Shown one piece after another: positions 12,601-26,005 of a DNA stretch of 64,000 bases. Both the position numbers and the translations under genes were made by a program. The notes beneath the pieces are model-generated. The model saw only the letters and a program-made list of their open reading frames with translations. It ran no database searches and had not been told where the DNA came from. Origin of the DNA: Atopsyche davidsoni. Taxonomy: Eukaryota; Arthropoda; Insecta; Trichoptera; Hydrobiosidae. The stretch spans positions 4,221,001 through 4,285,000 of the forward strand of contig JAILWY010000007.1 in NCBI GenBank assembly GCA_022113835.1, read 5' to 3'. Every line of letters begins with the position of its first letter. The first letter of the stretch is position 1.

Positions 12601-15600
12601 AATAAATATCAAAATAAATAGCTTAAAATACTATTATATATATTTAAATTTGGTTGGTTAACGAATTTCAGATACGTTTGATATAAGTTTAATAAATATT
12701 GCAAAAAATTAATATTTTTCTGAAAATGAATGCACCTAGGTATTTTGACAATCAGTATTTTCTCATTATCCACTAAATTGAAAATATTTAGATACAAACT
12801 TCAAAATAAGTCTTATAAAGTGTCTCTTGTCAGGGTTGATCAAAATTGATATAAATTTTTGGCAAGTCTGATGAGTCGTCAACTCAATGATTGAAAAACT
12901 ATTATTTGATGGTCAATAGAGAAAAAGCTTTCTAAAATGATAATAGCTAAAGTATGTTTAAATAGTGGACAATTGTATTATTAAAGTGTAAGATAGAAAG
13001 ATGGGTTAATTTACCGATTTAACCTAGACCATTATTTGAAACAAATATTTATACCACCGTTTGGCATACCAAAAAGTGTGGACAGTAAATTGTTAAAGTG
13101 CGATAATTAAAAAACAAAAAGTATGAAGAGCGTAAGACGGATGGTCGGGATGAAGTTGATCGGCTACCCTCCCCTACTTGCTAAGGGTATTATGCCAGAA
13201 ACCTAATCGCATAAGAAACCTCCCTACCTTAGATCAAACATGATTATTACTGGTGTCACTAGCAGCTACATAACTGATAATAGAAGAGTCGTGGGGATGT
13301 GGGCCGGCCACTTCAGTACCGGAGGGGTGTCGGATAAGGGAAGCGAGGGAGGGTCCCTTTATGGCTAACATGAGCAATATTTGCAGACAAGTGGAACTTT
13401 TCACCATTTCGTGAAGTGATTTTGGACATGTCTGACCCACATAAAGCTCAGGGGTCTTAGTGGGGCGCGTGAATATATTTTAATTTACTTGGCGTATTTC
13501 GGATGATTTTATTGCGGCAGAGAGCCATTTTCACAATTGTTATCTGAGAAGTGATTTAAGAACACTCGGTTTATTACCATGTTATTGGGAAATCAAATCA
13601 TTATTCTTGACCCTCATTTTATTATGTTTGTAATAAATTACGTACCTAATCAATAGCTCAGTATGGTTAGTCAATTTGATACTAGAAAATATACACACTC
13701 AAGAGGTACAAGTAGTTATTTAATTTCTATCATTATATCATTTACGTGCCGGTTATAAAATCTTAGAGATTAAATTTTATATAAAACATTTATCATATGA
13801 TTAATTTAAAATATAGATTTTTCCACAAGTAGACTTCTAGGCCATGGTCTTTGGGATACATTTGCAATTTTCATTGAGTTATAGAAACCGTATTTCTAAC
13901 CGAGATAAGGGTCCATCTAACACAAGTAAAATCACTAGTTATGTTTATGGGTAGTGTATATTCCCGTCCGTTTATCTGTAAACTTTAAAGAAACATTTAC
14001 TTAATTATTTCTTTAAGACAAATATATGCGACAAAATACTTTAAATCATAATTAGTATAAACAGTATGAAAATTATTGAATTTATACGATTTTATCTTTA
14101 AGAAGCACTTATATTTTTTTGATTTCTCGATGTTTGGTTATTTATATTTATTAGTAACAATACAATCTTCCAATTCTAACTGAAATCAATGAAACGTGTT
14201 TAATTTAAGAGATTTTTCTATTTACAAGTTGTGTGATTTCTGATATAGTCAATTATTAATATACAGTAAGAAAGATGCATACTTGGATGCAAAAAAATAA
14301 TGAATTTTTAATATTTAAACAAAACTGCTTTACTTCGAATTTAAGGTTTCTTATATACATAAAATTACTTTTGTGTGGAGTGGTTTGGGTGATTAAAAAC
14401 CTGCATTTGAAATTTAATTAAGAAACCGCTTTTTATTGCCGGCCGCATTGATTAAAGCGGTTGAAAATTAATAGAAAAGTAAGAGTAAACACTGACACCG
14501 AGAATCAAATTATATTCCAGGGACCAGAAAATGGCGAGCGGGGTGGGCGGTGGTTCCTGAAGCGTCTACTAGGAGCTCCTCTCCCATTGTATGGCAGTTA
14601 AATATTTATCCTCGGCAAAGAAAGAAGTTTCCCTAAAAATATGAAGGGCGGGCCCGCAAGTCCTGGCAGGCGCCCTCGGCGTGGTCCGCAAACAGGCCAG
14701 GGGTGGTTAAATATGCGAACGGTTAAATATAGATATTTCTGGGATTACGCACTGTTAGGGTTACGGCTCGCCAAAGTGTTAACATATTTTTTCGCTTTGT
14801 GTACGTCGCGTGAAGGTAAATATTGAATTCGCCCACCTATGTCTACTAATATAAAAAGGTGCGTGAGTGAGAATCTCGGAATACGTGATGTCTTCAGCGT
14901 GGCGAGGATTGTAGAATTAACTTTTCATATCATGTAAATATTAGGTTACCGGTATTGATAAGTTTGTATTTTAGATTTGCTGATGGATTTTGTTTGATAT
15001 AGATGAACTATAAATGACGTGCTGTTGTATTCTTTTGATCTGTATTTAAAAGCACTTTTAAGCATACCGTTAAAAAAAATTATGGTAATCAAAAAACCGT
15101 ATATTATAAAAGGTAAAAAAAACGCTAATGCTCTGTTAGATATGTCTTAAGAAATAAATCTTATTTATTTGACGTTTTTTTAAATATTGTACTATTTGCT
15201 GTTCACATTAAGTGGCAGATTTTTATAATTTTTTTAGTAGTATTTCTAAAAAAATTTAACGTTCACTTTCCTTGCAAGTCTTGACGAGCCTTCTAAGAAC
15301 GTACATTTCCAGGCTTTGCAAGACAAATTCAAACGTACAAATAAAAATAAAGCGTATTGAGGTTTTGTTCTAGAGATTCCTTTATAAATAGAACCTTCGA
15401 ACTTGACTGATTTTATTTGTTTTGTTGTTTGAAATAGTTTAAATATTTAAGATTGAATCGACTTCAAAGATTTAGCCGTTCGGATTTCTAAGACGAACCG
15501 ATTTGTCACTTGGGATGTGAAAAATGTAGGAATGTAAAAAAATAAAATGGAATTTCTATCTTGAAAATAAAACTTAATAGAAGATAAGCAGTTTGTTTAT

Positions 15601-17000
15601 ATTTTCTCTTTATAAAACATATTTATATAGTAAAGGTTTTGTTTGACTAAGAATACAATATTTCTCAAACTCTTGGGTAAATTGTTTACAATTTACATAG
15701 AATTCAAGTTATTATACCTGAATTCTATGTTGTCATTAAAAAACATAAAAACATGAATTTTAAATCCATAAAAATGTCGTTCTAATTTTTTTTTATTATG
15801 CATTATGATATTTAATACAAAAAAACGTAACATATTCGCATGCATTAAAAATAAAATATATGAAATTTGTGTTTAATTTTTAATTTTGTTTGTTTTTTGG
15901 TAGTGGCGATTAAAAATTATTAGATTTATTTATTTTAATATATAAATTATCGCTTTACTTAGTGAAGTCGATTTTTTAAATATTTTTTGATACTAAATAA
16001 CAGTAAAATAAAAATATATTGCTATTCTGCTCTCATACAAACAGTCAATCATGTGACGGCGTTTGTAGAGTGTTGAAACCAATTTCTCAATTGACTGAGA
16101 AGGCTTTTCGCTTTTGTGACTATTTATTTGACATTATTTGGACATAATACATAAAAAAAAGAATTTTAAGAATATTGGAAAAAATAAAAATAACAACCTA
16201 TAAATTTTCTTCTAAACCTAACTTTGGAATCGATATCACAAATGTACTTTTTCAATAACTCAACTATTTTTGTGTGTATATATTTATTTCTTTTAGGAGT
16301 TCAATAAGTGATAAAATTTAATTCTTTGTTGGTTTTCTGGTTTATGTATCTTAAGAAAGTGAGTAGACCATAAAAGAAAATTTATTTTTATTGGATGTCA
16401 TAACGTTTCGAAAATATAACTCGAATAATAAAACGGAGTTATTGATCGTGTTTTATGATATTTATCTGTTCTGTTGAATAAACGAAAAATATACTCGCCT
16501 AGTTCGCAAAGCTTTCAAGTCATACGATTTTATATGATATTTTTTGAATATTGAATGTTATCCGTCAGAAAAAATTGTTAAATGCTATTCAATAGATAGC
16601 ATTCGTCAAGAATAAGTGTTTTTTCATTATTAAATTAGATGATATATTTTTTAGAAAATCATGTATTTCATTAAATACATTCTAAGAAAATATTTATATT
16701 TGAGAGTAAACAAATGTAAATCATTATAATTTTCTTTAATATAGAAAATAAGAAAATTTAGTATCAAGGTTTTAAAAACTGTTTTGCTGTCTTGTGGATC
16801 TTATTTTAAAATCATGATTTGTGATTGTCAATAACGACCTGGCTGGTTGCTGAAACAGAAATACCTCGAACCTTTGAAGAAACCCTTAAAAAGCAAAAGC
16901 ACTCCGAAATAAAAGTAATTGTACCATCCCAGCCATTTGGCTATTCATATTTGTAAATAGCAGATAGTGAGAAAAAAATAAATAATATTATATTAAAGTA
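9661..17000. other. AT-rich noncoding stretch with scattered GC islands
   Basis: No gene is supported. GC-richer patches without recognisable domains lie at about 12230-12480, 13130-13460 and 14510-14900. The patch at 14.5 kb carries AAAATGGCGA at 14528-14537, a Pho/YY1-like core. A minus-strand frame across 13234-13440 has no motif I recognise. The remainder is AT-rich with short homopolymer runs. Confidence 0.5.
15695..15730. repeat. 12-bp perfect hairpin
   Basis: ACATAGAATTCA (15695-15706) and its exact reverse complement (15719-15730) flank a 12-base spacer. In DNA this AT-rich such stems can arise by chance; no surrounding gene explains it. It is too short for a canonical microRNA precursor. 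Confidence 0.5.
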
Positions 17001-17367
17001 TAGTTATACCCCTCTTTACGCGACCCAAAATTTTCAAATGCCTCGCATTACGTGAATTTCTTATTTTATGAATTTGTATGAACATAATAAAGTAATTGAC
17101 TTCTTTTAACAATTTAAAACAGCGTTGGGTGTTTTTACAAGAACGTAAAAGAAACGCTACCCAAAAGACAATAAATGTATTTTTCAGTTCAAATAACATG
17201 TAATACTGCGTAAAGTGCTCTTAGAATTAAAGTGATTGATTCAAATGATTCGTTGTATTAAGTTTTGACTATGTATGTATGTTTAATCGTAAACCCCGAT
17301 AAACGCAAATTTCACTTAACGCGATTTTTCTCGGAACGTATCCCTCGCGTACATCGGGGTATTACTG
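17001..17367. mobile_element. pogo/Tigger-like MITE (Tc1-mariner group)
   Basis: The left end TAGTTATACCCC (17001) matches the inverted right end CAGTAATACCCC (to 17367). The match continues inward through a shared TACGCGA and a second block, TCGCATTACGTGAATTT on the left against TCGCGTTAAGTGAAATTT on the right, giving imperfect inverted repeats of about 60 bp. TA dinucleotides flank both ends (16999-17000 and 17368-17369), the target used by Tc1/mariner/pogo elements. The interior has no transposase frame, so the element is non-autonomous. Divergence between the ends suggests moderate age. Confidence 0.75.
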
Positions 17368-17393
17368 TATTGTTTTCTTTTATCGATATACAG

Positions 17394-18099
17394 TTAAGGC
17401 AGTTGCTTCCAGCCTTTTAATTACCTCTGGTGTCCAACCTGACACCAGAGGCAGTCCATTACCTGGCGGAATCGTGTCATTTAATTAATTTAATTGTCAT
17501 TTTATTTTTCTTTGTCGAAAATTGATTGGATAAAATGACGATTTTTCAAAACCAAAGTTTGTTCAAGATTTCTTTTTTTAATTTTTAAAATAATATATCG
17601 CACAGGATTTACATTTAATCTTTTAATTTCAATTGAAAAAAAGACTTTTAAATGCTTAGGACTCTACGAAAAGGGACATGACGAATCTCCAAATTCCTAC
17701 TCTTCAATCGAAAAAACACATATTTATCATATTAATAGTAAATTTATAAGAAATAAAAAAATATTCTGTTCGGAAAAAGAGATGTATCAAACTTTTTGCA
17801 TTAAAATTTTTTTGATTGGTGCATTCGATTTCTCACAAAACGGACTAGAAAATGATCATAAAAACTTGATTATAGGACCTAGACCATAGGTGGCCAACCG
17901 CTCGGCCCGCGGGCCATATTATTTATTTTTGGCCCGCGGAGCATATGCAAACATTTTTTGCCATTGAGCGTAGTTCGTATCATATCATATATATGGAAGT
18001 AGCCCAGTCTCATCTCAATCTATCTCACAGTCAATCTCATTTCATTAATTTGTCCCGGCATCTGAAAAAGGTTTGGCCACCCATGACCTAGACCCTTAA
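17394..18099. mobile_element. TTAA-flanked non-autonomous element, copy A (interrupted)
   Basis: The repeat begins GGCAGTTGCTTCC at 17398 and ends GACCTAGACCC at 18095, bounded by TTAA (17394-17397 and 18096-18099). Copy B at 48337-48860 has the same two ends and the same TTAA borders, so the ends are defined by comparison. TTAA duplication is characteristic of piggyBac-type elements and also of Kolobok; terminal inverted repeats are weak here, so the superfamily is uncertain. Near the 5' end is a hairpin (TCTGGTGTC ... GACACCAGA) present in both copies. Copy A differs from B by several indels and carries a 201-bp hAT MITE plus its 8-bp duplication near the 3' end. Confidence 0.75.
17877..18093. 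mobile_element. hAT-type MITE of 201 bp nested in the TTAA element
   Basis: The element is 17885-18085. Left end CATAGGTGGCCAACC and inverted right end CATGGGTGGCCAAACC match closely. The 8-bp repeat ACCTAGAC flanks it (17877-17884 and 18086-18093). A GC-rich palindromic block GGCCCGCGGGCC lies just inside the left end, a common layout in small hAT elements. The homologous copy of the host repeat at 48337-48860 contains ACCTAGAC once, which directly shows the pre-insertion state. Confidence 0.92.
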
Positions 18100-18129
18100 A
18101 AGGAATGTATCAAGTGTGCCGAAGATGAG

Positions 18130-18560
18130 TCACAAGCTCATAAATCTATCAATAATTTTGATACTCAAGCTCAGACGCGCTTTACATTTCACAAGTGTAT
18201 ACAAACGACTGTGTGACTTGTCGGCAGTTGGCAGTTTCGAACAAAACGAATTAAAACTGCTCTCAAAGTCACCGAGCAGCATTTTAATTCTAACATCGAA
18301 GGGCGGAAAGCGCAGCTCGGCGGTCGGGCCGGCCACTAAAGTCGGCCGGAGATCCCCGGCAGCTTTGTACGCGCGTCCATTAGGAACTTTTCCCAGATTT
18401 ACATGAATTCGCGGTCTCTCGAGTCCGAGCCCTCTATCCTATAATATCCAGTATCCAGACAGACCGCGAACAAAGGATTTTTGCAGGTTTCGTAGTACAA
18501 AGTGGATTTTCGGGCTTAAGGGAACAGACCTTTACAGAATTTACTGATGATTTTCGGTGG
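18130..18560. promoter_or_regulatory. GC-rich island, candidate regulatory DNA
   Basis: A GC-rich block centred on about 18300-18440 (GGTCGGGCCGGCCACT near 18323) lies directly after the transposon pile-up. Open frames on both strands cross it without a recognisable domain and without plausible splice signals. The composition resembles the other islands of the window. Confidence 0.25.
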
Positions 18561-20895
18561 GCGGTCGGAATTGTTTTGCCTTTAGTTATTTCACCTGGAT
18601 TTCTTTTATAAACTAATCCTTTAAAACGGAGCTAAATAACAACTCACTCCTCGTTATTCCTTTTGTAAGAGGAATGATATTACTGTACTTTTAAAAGAGG
18701 AATGGAATTGCTTAGTAATTTATGATCCGCGAAATTTTATTCAAACAAACTCTTTAGCTCGTAATAAGTTTTAAACTCAACGAATCATCGCTCATTTTAA
18801 AATAATTATGTTTATTTTTTTACTAATAAAACGAGAATATAAGCAAATCTCTGTTTTAAACCATTTGAATAGTTTTAAGGTCAGCATAACTTATTGGTAT
18901 GGCTGTTAATCACCTCTCAAGGGTGCGTTTGCAAATTAAAAGATGTCAGGTTTAGGGTTAATCACCGATAATCATTATAAATAATTGGCCGTGACTTTTA
19001 TTTATAAATAATAAATGTTTATAAAATATTTTTAAAATGTTAAAACTACGCCAGGTTACAACATCCAAAGCATAGATCAGGAAAAAATAGGTGCTTTTCA
19101 GAAAAAAATCGTGCAAGTTATCACTCTAACATATTTTTTGACCCAGATTGTAGGATGTAAAACAAAGAATAAAATAGATATCTTCATGTTATTTCCTCAT
19201 CCGTGTAACGAAGAGACGTAACGCGAGAATACTAAAGAGGAAACTGTATTTGTCTCCATGAAAAAGCTATTCACCAAATGGACATCGTGAAATATGGAAA
19301 AATGTTGTTGTGGAAGCAAACCAAAGAAAATAGCTCTTAGAATGAGAAGAGAAAGAAAGAGATTTTAATTACAACACAAAATATGCTACATTACAAAATG
19401 ATACCACGGCATTAATTTTAATATTATGAAAATATTATAATAATATTATAATATAATATTGTACACTTCTAGTTGGATTCATTAGTAATATATTAAAACG
19501 TATTCTGGGATGCAGGCAGTGTCGTATGTTATATTTTACAAAATATTTATTTGATATATTTTCGGTTTTTGTAAAAAACATATACCTTCATTAAAAATGA
19601 AATATGGAGAAAAAGTAATGTTCTTTAAGGGGTTAAAATATAATTTAAAAGTGACGTAAATAATGCTTAATTCCCAATGTATTTTTGTTCTTATAATGGA
19701 AATATTATTTATTATGCAACATGACATCTTGAGACGGGTTTTTCAAGCTATAAATTATGAGAAATTTGCGTTATGTTTTCGTATTTTGCAGCCATTTTGT
19801 TTAAGGAACTCAGTGTCATGACATAACCGGGCATCTATTTTATCTTACTAATTTTATATATTTTGTTTTAGTTATTTGAAAAAAAAACAGAAGCAATATC
19901 CGAAACTATTAAAAAAAAATCAGTACGTTACTGAGGCTCGACGTTTTATAATTTAAAAATATTTTTAAGTCTTTCTTATATTGGATACTTCCGAGATCGC
20001 AAAAATGTCTTAAATATTCTACAAAGAGAATACGAAGTACTATTTTCTAGAAATATTATTTTTTCTTTCCTATTCTCATAATGCTAGTTAGCGTTACGTT
20101 TTTTTTTTTTGTAATATTCGATGATATTTGAAATAAAATACTTTAGTAGATGAAAACTGTATAATATGTTTTACGAAAAAGCTTTCCCAAGGACTATTTT
20201 TAGGGTCATGTAACTATTTTGACTGAGCAATATCGTTGTACTTAATACCTGAGAGATAGTGATATTTTTGAACAGGTAAATGTCCTACCTTCACGGTAAA
20301 TCTACGGGTTTTTCCTCAGGTCAGCAAGACTCTCTATTGGTTTGCATTAGGAAAATTTATCGGTTGATCCATTTTCAGAAAATCCCTTCGTCTTGAGTAA
20401 CCTCTCATTTTGATGGCACAAGAAAAATATTTATGATACGTAATTTAGACTTATGGTTGAAATAATTCTGCTTACGTGGAATTCTTACTTTGGAAATTTA
20501 TTATTTTACTAGATACATACAAACTGTTTATGATGCTGTCGTTTAATGTATTCATTGTAATTTTAAAACATGCTTTGGTGTGCGAACTTTTTTTATAAAA
20601 AGATATGAAATAACATATAACTTGCAAGTATTTTTTTGCTTTGATGTTTATTCTGTAACGATTATCAAATATACCTTGATTCATCCTTTTCTTGAAATAA
20701 ATTCCCACTGAAACTATATTAAATTTGACCAAAGACTGTAACTGAACTTGCGCAGTTTTCATTTTACGACTAGCGAGTAGTTAAAAGACATGTGTTAAGT
20801 AAAATATTAATGTTTCCTATATTGAAAATTAAGTTATACTGAGTATTTTTTTTAATTTTTGAAAATTCTAATGATTATCTATTTTTTTGTTACAG
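18561..20895. other. AT-rich noncoding stretch
   Basis: No gene is supported. The region has poly-T runs (near 20099), short AT palindromes around 19430-19460 and no compositional island of note. Confidence 0.55.
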
Positions 20896-20918
20896 ATATC
20901 TCAAAGCAGATTGTGAAG
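20896..20918 (+). other. Possible 23-nt microexon
   Basis: A strong acceptor-like signal (branch-like CTAAT, then ATTTTTTTGTTACAG ending at 20895) precedes 23 bases beginning ATATC, followed by the donor-like GTAAGAAAT at 20919. If the upstream exon donates one base, the exon reads Ile-Ser-Lys-Gln-Ile-Val-Lys and ends in phase 0. Two further candidates (52691, 56442) share the ATAT start and the same phase. Chance matches of this kind are expected a few times in 64 kb, so support is weak without transcripts. Confidence 0.22.
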
Positions 20919-23900
20919 GTAAGAAATAATATTTTATCCAAAATATTATAAGCCTTCCAAAACCTTGGCAAACTTTTGTGATTCGAATCAAAAAGTATTC
21001 TCCGTTGATACACAAACTCGTATATAAATCTCCCACAGTTCAAAAAAGTTTGGCAGTTACTCCACTTTTGATCAAATATGTGTACTTTTGTAAAATGATA
21101 CCTGAATTTCGCATATTACAAAGCTTTGTGTGCTTTCCTTCGTTAAAAAGTTGCAGGAGTAATTATTTGAGTTCGTGTTGTTTTTGGTACCAGATTATTT
21201 ATAGAGCTTTGCAAACGTTTGATAAATATGAAAACACAAATATATTAACATGCAAGCTATTATAATTATTACTATTATTTTAAACATTCTTGTATTTATA
21301 TAACATAGTTTATAACATATAACAGCACATCATTAGATATCTTTAATAAGAGTTTATTTTACACATCTGAAAACATTGGAATTGTTTATTCAAACACTTT
21401 TTCTCAAGGGTTGTTTAAAAATAGATATTAGGAGAGTGCTTAACCTTTTTGTTGACTTTATATTTATATGAGTTAATATGTGGCTTATTTAGATTTAACA
21501 AAACCCTTTTAATACATGGATTAAGACATTAAATAAAATATTTTATACATCTTGCATTAATCCAAAAACTAAATAACTTAGTGTGTTTATTAATTCATAT
21601 AAATTGTAAATAAAAATAGTAAAAATAATAATTCATTACGTGGCATTGAAAATCAGTAATTTAAGAGGGTTATTAGGATTTAATTATTGCAAAAAAAAAT
21701 TTAGGAGCATGATTAATAGCTATCTAAAATATGTGCCAATGAGAGTTATAGAATATTTGCTATAGCAATTACCTATATACTGTACGATATAAAAAGTTAA
21801 GTATTACCTAATTATAGTTCTCATAATTTATAATTAAATCACTACCGCCTTTGACGCGAACTGCCGTGTTTGTAAATGTTTCTCGGTGCCTTTTAATGGC
21901 GTTTCTTTTGCGGAGGTAGAAATATGCAGCCTTTTCGCAATAAGCGGAATTGAAAAAAATAACTTTGAAATGGCGGCTGGGGTTTATTCGAAGGCAACGT
22001 GCAGAGAACGCTTAAGTCACCAAGGGCTGCATTTCTGCAACAGAATGCATCGCTTAATGCAACCCTTAGCCAACGATATTAAACTTGAGAAATTTACGGG
22101 TATTTCAGACCTTTAAAGGAACTTTAAACTTCGCTTACTAAAATATACATATCCAGCATGAGTTACTACACGTATTTGATAATAGATTCGAAATAAGCAT
22201 AACAACATTTAAAATGAAATTTTAATTTATGCTTCATAAAATAAAACAAAAATTTATACACTTTCAAGAGTACAATAGACAGATAATTAAACAATCAGGA
22301 ATGACTTTTTTAGTGGGTGTATGTTTTTGTACCCAACCCTACTTTGCAACAAAGTATCAACTACAATAAAATGTTTGAGCACAAGTATTTTTATTTAATT
22401 TGGAATTGACAAGTTTTAAGCAGTCATTTTGAATGATGAGGAAATACAAATAAAAACGTTTTTGTGAATATTTTTTGCCTGTTTTTTTCTCGCTTACATT
22501 GTTTCATATAGTTCAACTGAAATAACAATGATGTAAGCTACACGTAATTTAAAACCTAACTGTAGGTCTAATTGTACTTACTATGCCAAACAATTGGAAA
22601 ACTTTATGGATATATATGTATGTCTATTTGAACTTTTGATTTATTTGAACAATTCATATAAAAAGTAATAAATTTGAATGAATCAACTATTTTTAACCGC
22701 AAACACTCACTGATAAAAAAGCCTATATGCATTGCTTAAATGATTCGTGATTTTATTGATTTCATTTTTTTATAGTGTACAAATATTGCTGCTGGCCAAA
22801 AAATACATTACTTTTTATTAGTATTTGTCATGTATTCTCAAATTAACAACACTTTTTTCTGTGAAAAATAATACTTCAGGAAGCGCCGAAAATATTTGAT
22901 TGCGTCATTTTCGCATTTGAAAGACTCTCTTACTGCCTATTGAGATATTGAAATGAAATTTTACCACCCTTAATTGGATCTTTATGATAAAAAAGTATTT
23001 TATTTATTTATAAACGAATTACTGTAATCCATTAGGAAAACATTGATCAATTTGGAATCTAAAATATATGTATAAAAACAAAAATACAAACATGGTAAGA
23101 AGTATTTTAAAAGGTATTTTTAATAGTAAAATTAATAAACTCAGAAGTTATTAAGGTTTTTTTAAAAAAAATCTCACTGACAATTTACAACGTGTGAATT
23201 AAAAAGATGTAAATTAATTAATTTATTCCTTATTTAATACAATACAATTTGGATTATGATAAAATGGTGTTGTGATAAAATAAAAAATAAAAAATTTGTT
23301 TTTATTATATATTATAGAGCGATTTTATTATTTTTCACTAATCGTATCTTTGATATTTCTAAATATAATGTCATAAGTTGTGACTAATTGAAAAAGCAAA
23401 AATTTACAAAATAGTTTATGTTAAATTTCAAATATAAGGCAGATTTGTCAGCTATGGCTTGAAAAATTCAGTACAGGCCTAAATAAAATATAGATACATA
23501 TTTTATTATAAAAACAATATTTGATGTTTATTCTATTTAAAAAAATAAATAAACATCATTTCCGGTGTTCTGAATTGAACAAAAGAGTTATAAAAACAGA
23601 TAAAATAAACAGAATTTTAACTGGAAAAAAATTTCCTCGGATTATCGCTTATATAGTCCAATTTTATAATATTTAATTTTTAACTACTCAATAAAAATAT
23701 GACGTATACCGAGTTTACGCTTTTTGTCAAAATAGCAATTCGTTCAATTTTAAGGATAGAGCTAAGCCATAAAATATTTAAGGGATGCGCTTAAAAATAT
23801 AAAACTCCTCGTGGAAATCATATGAGCTAAACATTGCTATAATAATTGATATCTTTTTGTTTAAGACCTCAGACAAGCGGACACTTGGATTTACTGTACC

Positions 23901-25712
23901 TTCGTGCATTGAAAAGCTTTTATTTAATGTAATTATCTCCCCTTGCATTTATGAGTCGTATTAAATTCCTCGTGACTCATATAAGTGACAATGCAATGTT
24001 GTGCCTTTGGTTGCTCCAGGGTTGCCACCTTGCATACATTATTTCTAAATTAAATACCAAGCTTTGACCGAGCCGTGGTAGTTTCCTTAATAAAAACTTA
24101 ATTGCTATATTGCAGTGGTTGTATGTCACGCTACACCCCTGTACCGCCTTGCAGGGCCGGACTGAATGCAAACCTTAATTATTATTTAACTCAGATTTAT
24201 TATAGTGTTCAAAAGAAGAATGTTTGCATTTGAAATGCAGTAATTAATGTTGAGCTTTGTTATGACATAATTAAATTTAATTATTTTTTAAAAAGTTACT
24301 TAATTATTTAAGTTAGTAAAATAATACATAGAAATTACAATTTTTTTTAAAAATAATAATTTTCATTTATCTTTATTATATTTCATTTATTTTCATCTTA
24401 TAAGAACAAATTTATCATTTATAAATGTTTTTAATATGACGAAGAATTTGAAAAATAAATGCCTCCAAAAATAGAAAGAAAGTAAAATAAATTTTAATGA
24501 CACTAGGGGTATTTCTACGAAATTAAAGGCTTTAACGTAGAAGTTTTTTTAACGTTTGGTAGTTTTTTTTTATTTCCTTGTCTTCACGTAAGTTGGGAAA
24601 AAGTTTTCGATTGTTGGTAAAAGCACTTATTACTTGAATAATTTATTGAAGGTTTTAGAAAATAGTTATGTATAATTGCTTTATAAATTGTAACATTAGT
24701 GACAACTCTATATAGCCAAACAAATATTTTTGTGTGAATATTTATTTTTGTTATCGTGATTATCAACAGAAATATTTTGTTACTAAGTATTTATTGCATC
24801 ATGTGTGTGAGTATCTTTATACAAATGCGGGTATCATAACATAACATTTTTTTGAATTCAGTAAATAGACACATAAACCAACGTTTGCCAAGTATAAATA
24901 TATATAGAGCGTGGAATGTACATTAGAGAAGATGGTTTATTTATTATTCATTTGGCATGGCTTCCAAAAAACCTAACATAGGCTTTCTATCTCCCCATTG
25001 AGTGAAACATAGCATGCTAGTGAAAAATATGAAATAGTCGACTACACAACGCTAAATTCCGGAGATTTATTCGAACAAACACACTAGATTTATGGTCAGA
25101 ACTACAGTTTTTGTGCCAATCGCCGAGCTTACATACGTTCAACATTTTACCATACTAATTGAATCGCGCAGAGTCACGGCATAGCGATATTATTGCCATT
25201 TTATTGCTCGGGGATCGAAAACAGCAACTTAATATCAAGAACAGGGAAATATCCCCGATAGCTGTAGGCTCTTTTTCTTTTTAAGGCTGTTTTTTTAAGG
25301 GAGCCTTTGCGATTAGATAAAATGCCTCGGGCTTTATCGAAGAACAACGTCGGCTCAGCTCTGCGTATTAAGCACTTGCAGTTTTCAGACTGGATTACAC
25401 GAACAATGTACGGTGGTAAGGAAAATTCTAGAAATTTTATCAGTTCTGTTTGGTCGTAGAAGAGAATAATGCATACTGAAAACCTGGTTGTTCTTACTGA
25501 GAGAAAACCGAGTCTGCTTATTATTTTCTTTTTTTAATAATGCAGAGTGAATATATACACACAATGTATTTACTTTTAAACCACATAATAAAATTTCTTA
25601 TTCAGTTGTATATGGAGTTTTTTTCGTGTAATTTTAATTTGAGAGAAAGAATTGACAATGTTAAATCGTGTGTGTATCGATTAACGATAACCAGGCTTAA
25701 TCTATAGCTGGT
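20919..25712. other. AT-rich noncoding stretch
   Basis: No gene is supported. GC-richer islands occur at about 21840-22120 (listed) and about 25010-25440. CAGGGCCGGACT near 24153 resembles a hAT terminus but no partner end was found. The rest is AT-rich with homopolymer tracts. Confidence 0.5.
21840..22120. promoter_or_regulatory. GC-richer island with a Pho/YY1-type site
   Basis: The island contains AAATGGCGGC (21968-21977), a match to the YY1/Pleiohomeotic core, within otherwise AT-rich DNA. A plus-strand frame (21886-22116) runs through it, but the peptide has no recognisable domain. A role as regulatory DNA is inferred only from composition and motif. Confidence 0.25.
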
Positions 25713-26005
25713 ATGTACACTAGGGTGTCCCTTATATGTCCAAAAAAATTTTTTTTTCAAATTTCGAAATGGGTACCCTCTACTTTTTTTAGTAATGCTA
25801 TAAGAGTCTTAAATATAACATTTCATCTTTCTAGCGTAATTGCAACCAGTGCCGACCGAGCTTCAAAGTTTAGTAAAAAACGTGTTTTGTCTTGATATTT
25901 CGGTCTGGTATAAAATCATTATAAATGCAATAAATTAAGTAAATAATAGTAAAAATTCAATTAGATGAACATTAATCTTTAATCAAAAACATAAAGTAAT
26001 AACAG

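Noticed and set aside
24140..24175. hAT terminus CAGGGCCGGACT
   Set aside because: No partner end or target duplication was found within a plausible distance.
25389..25415. 27-nt microexon between TTTTCAG and GTAAGG
   Set aside because: It does not share the ATAT start or phase of the other three and lies in an island without further support; it illustrates the chance background.
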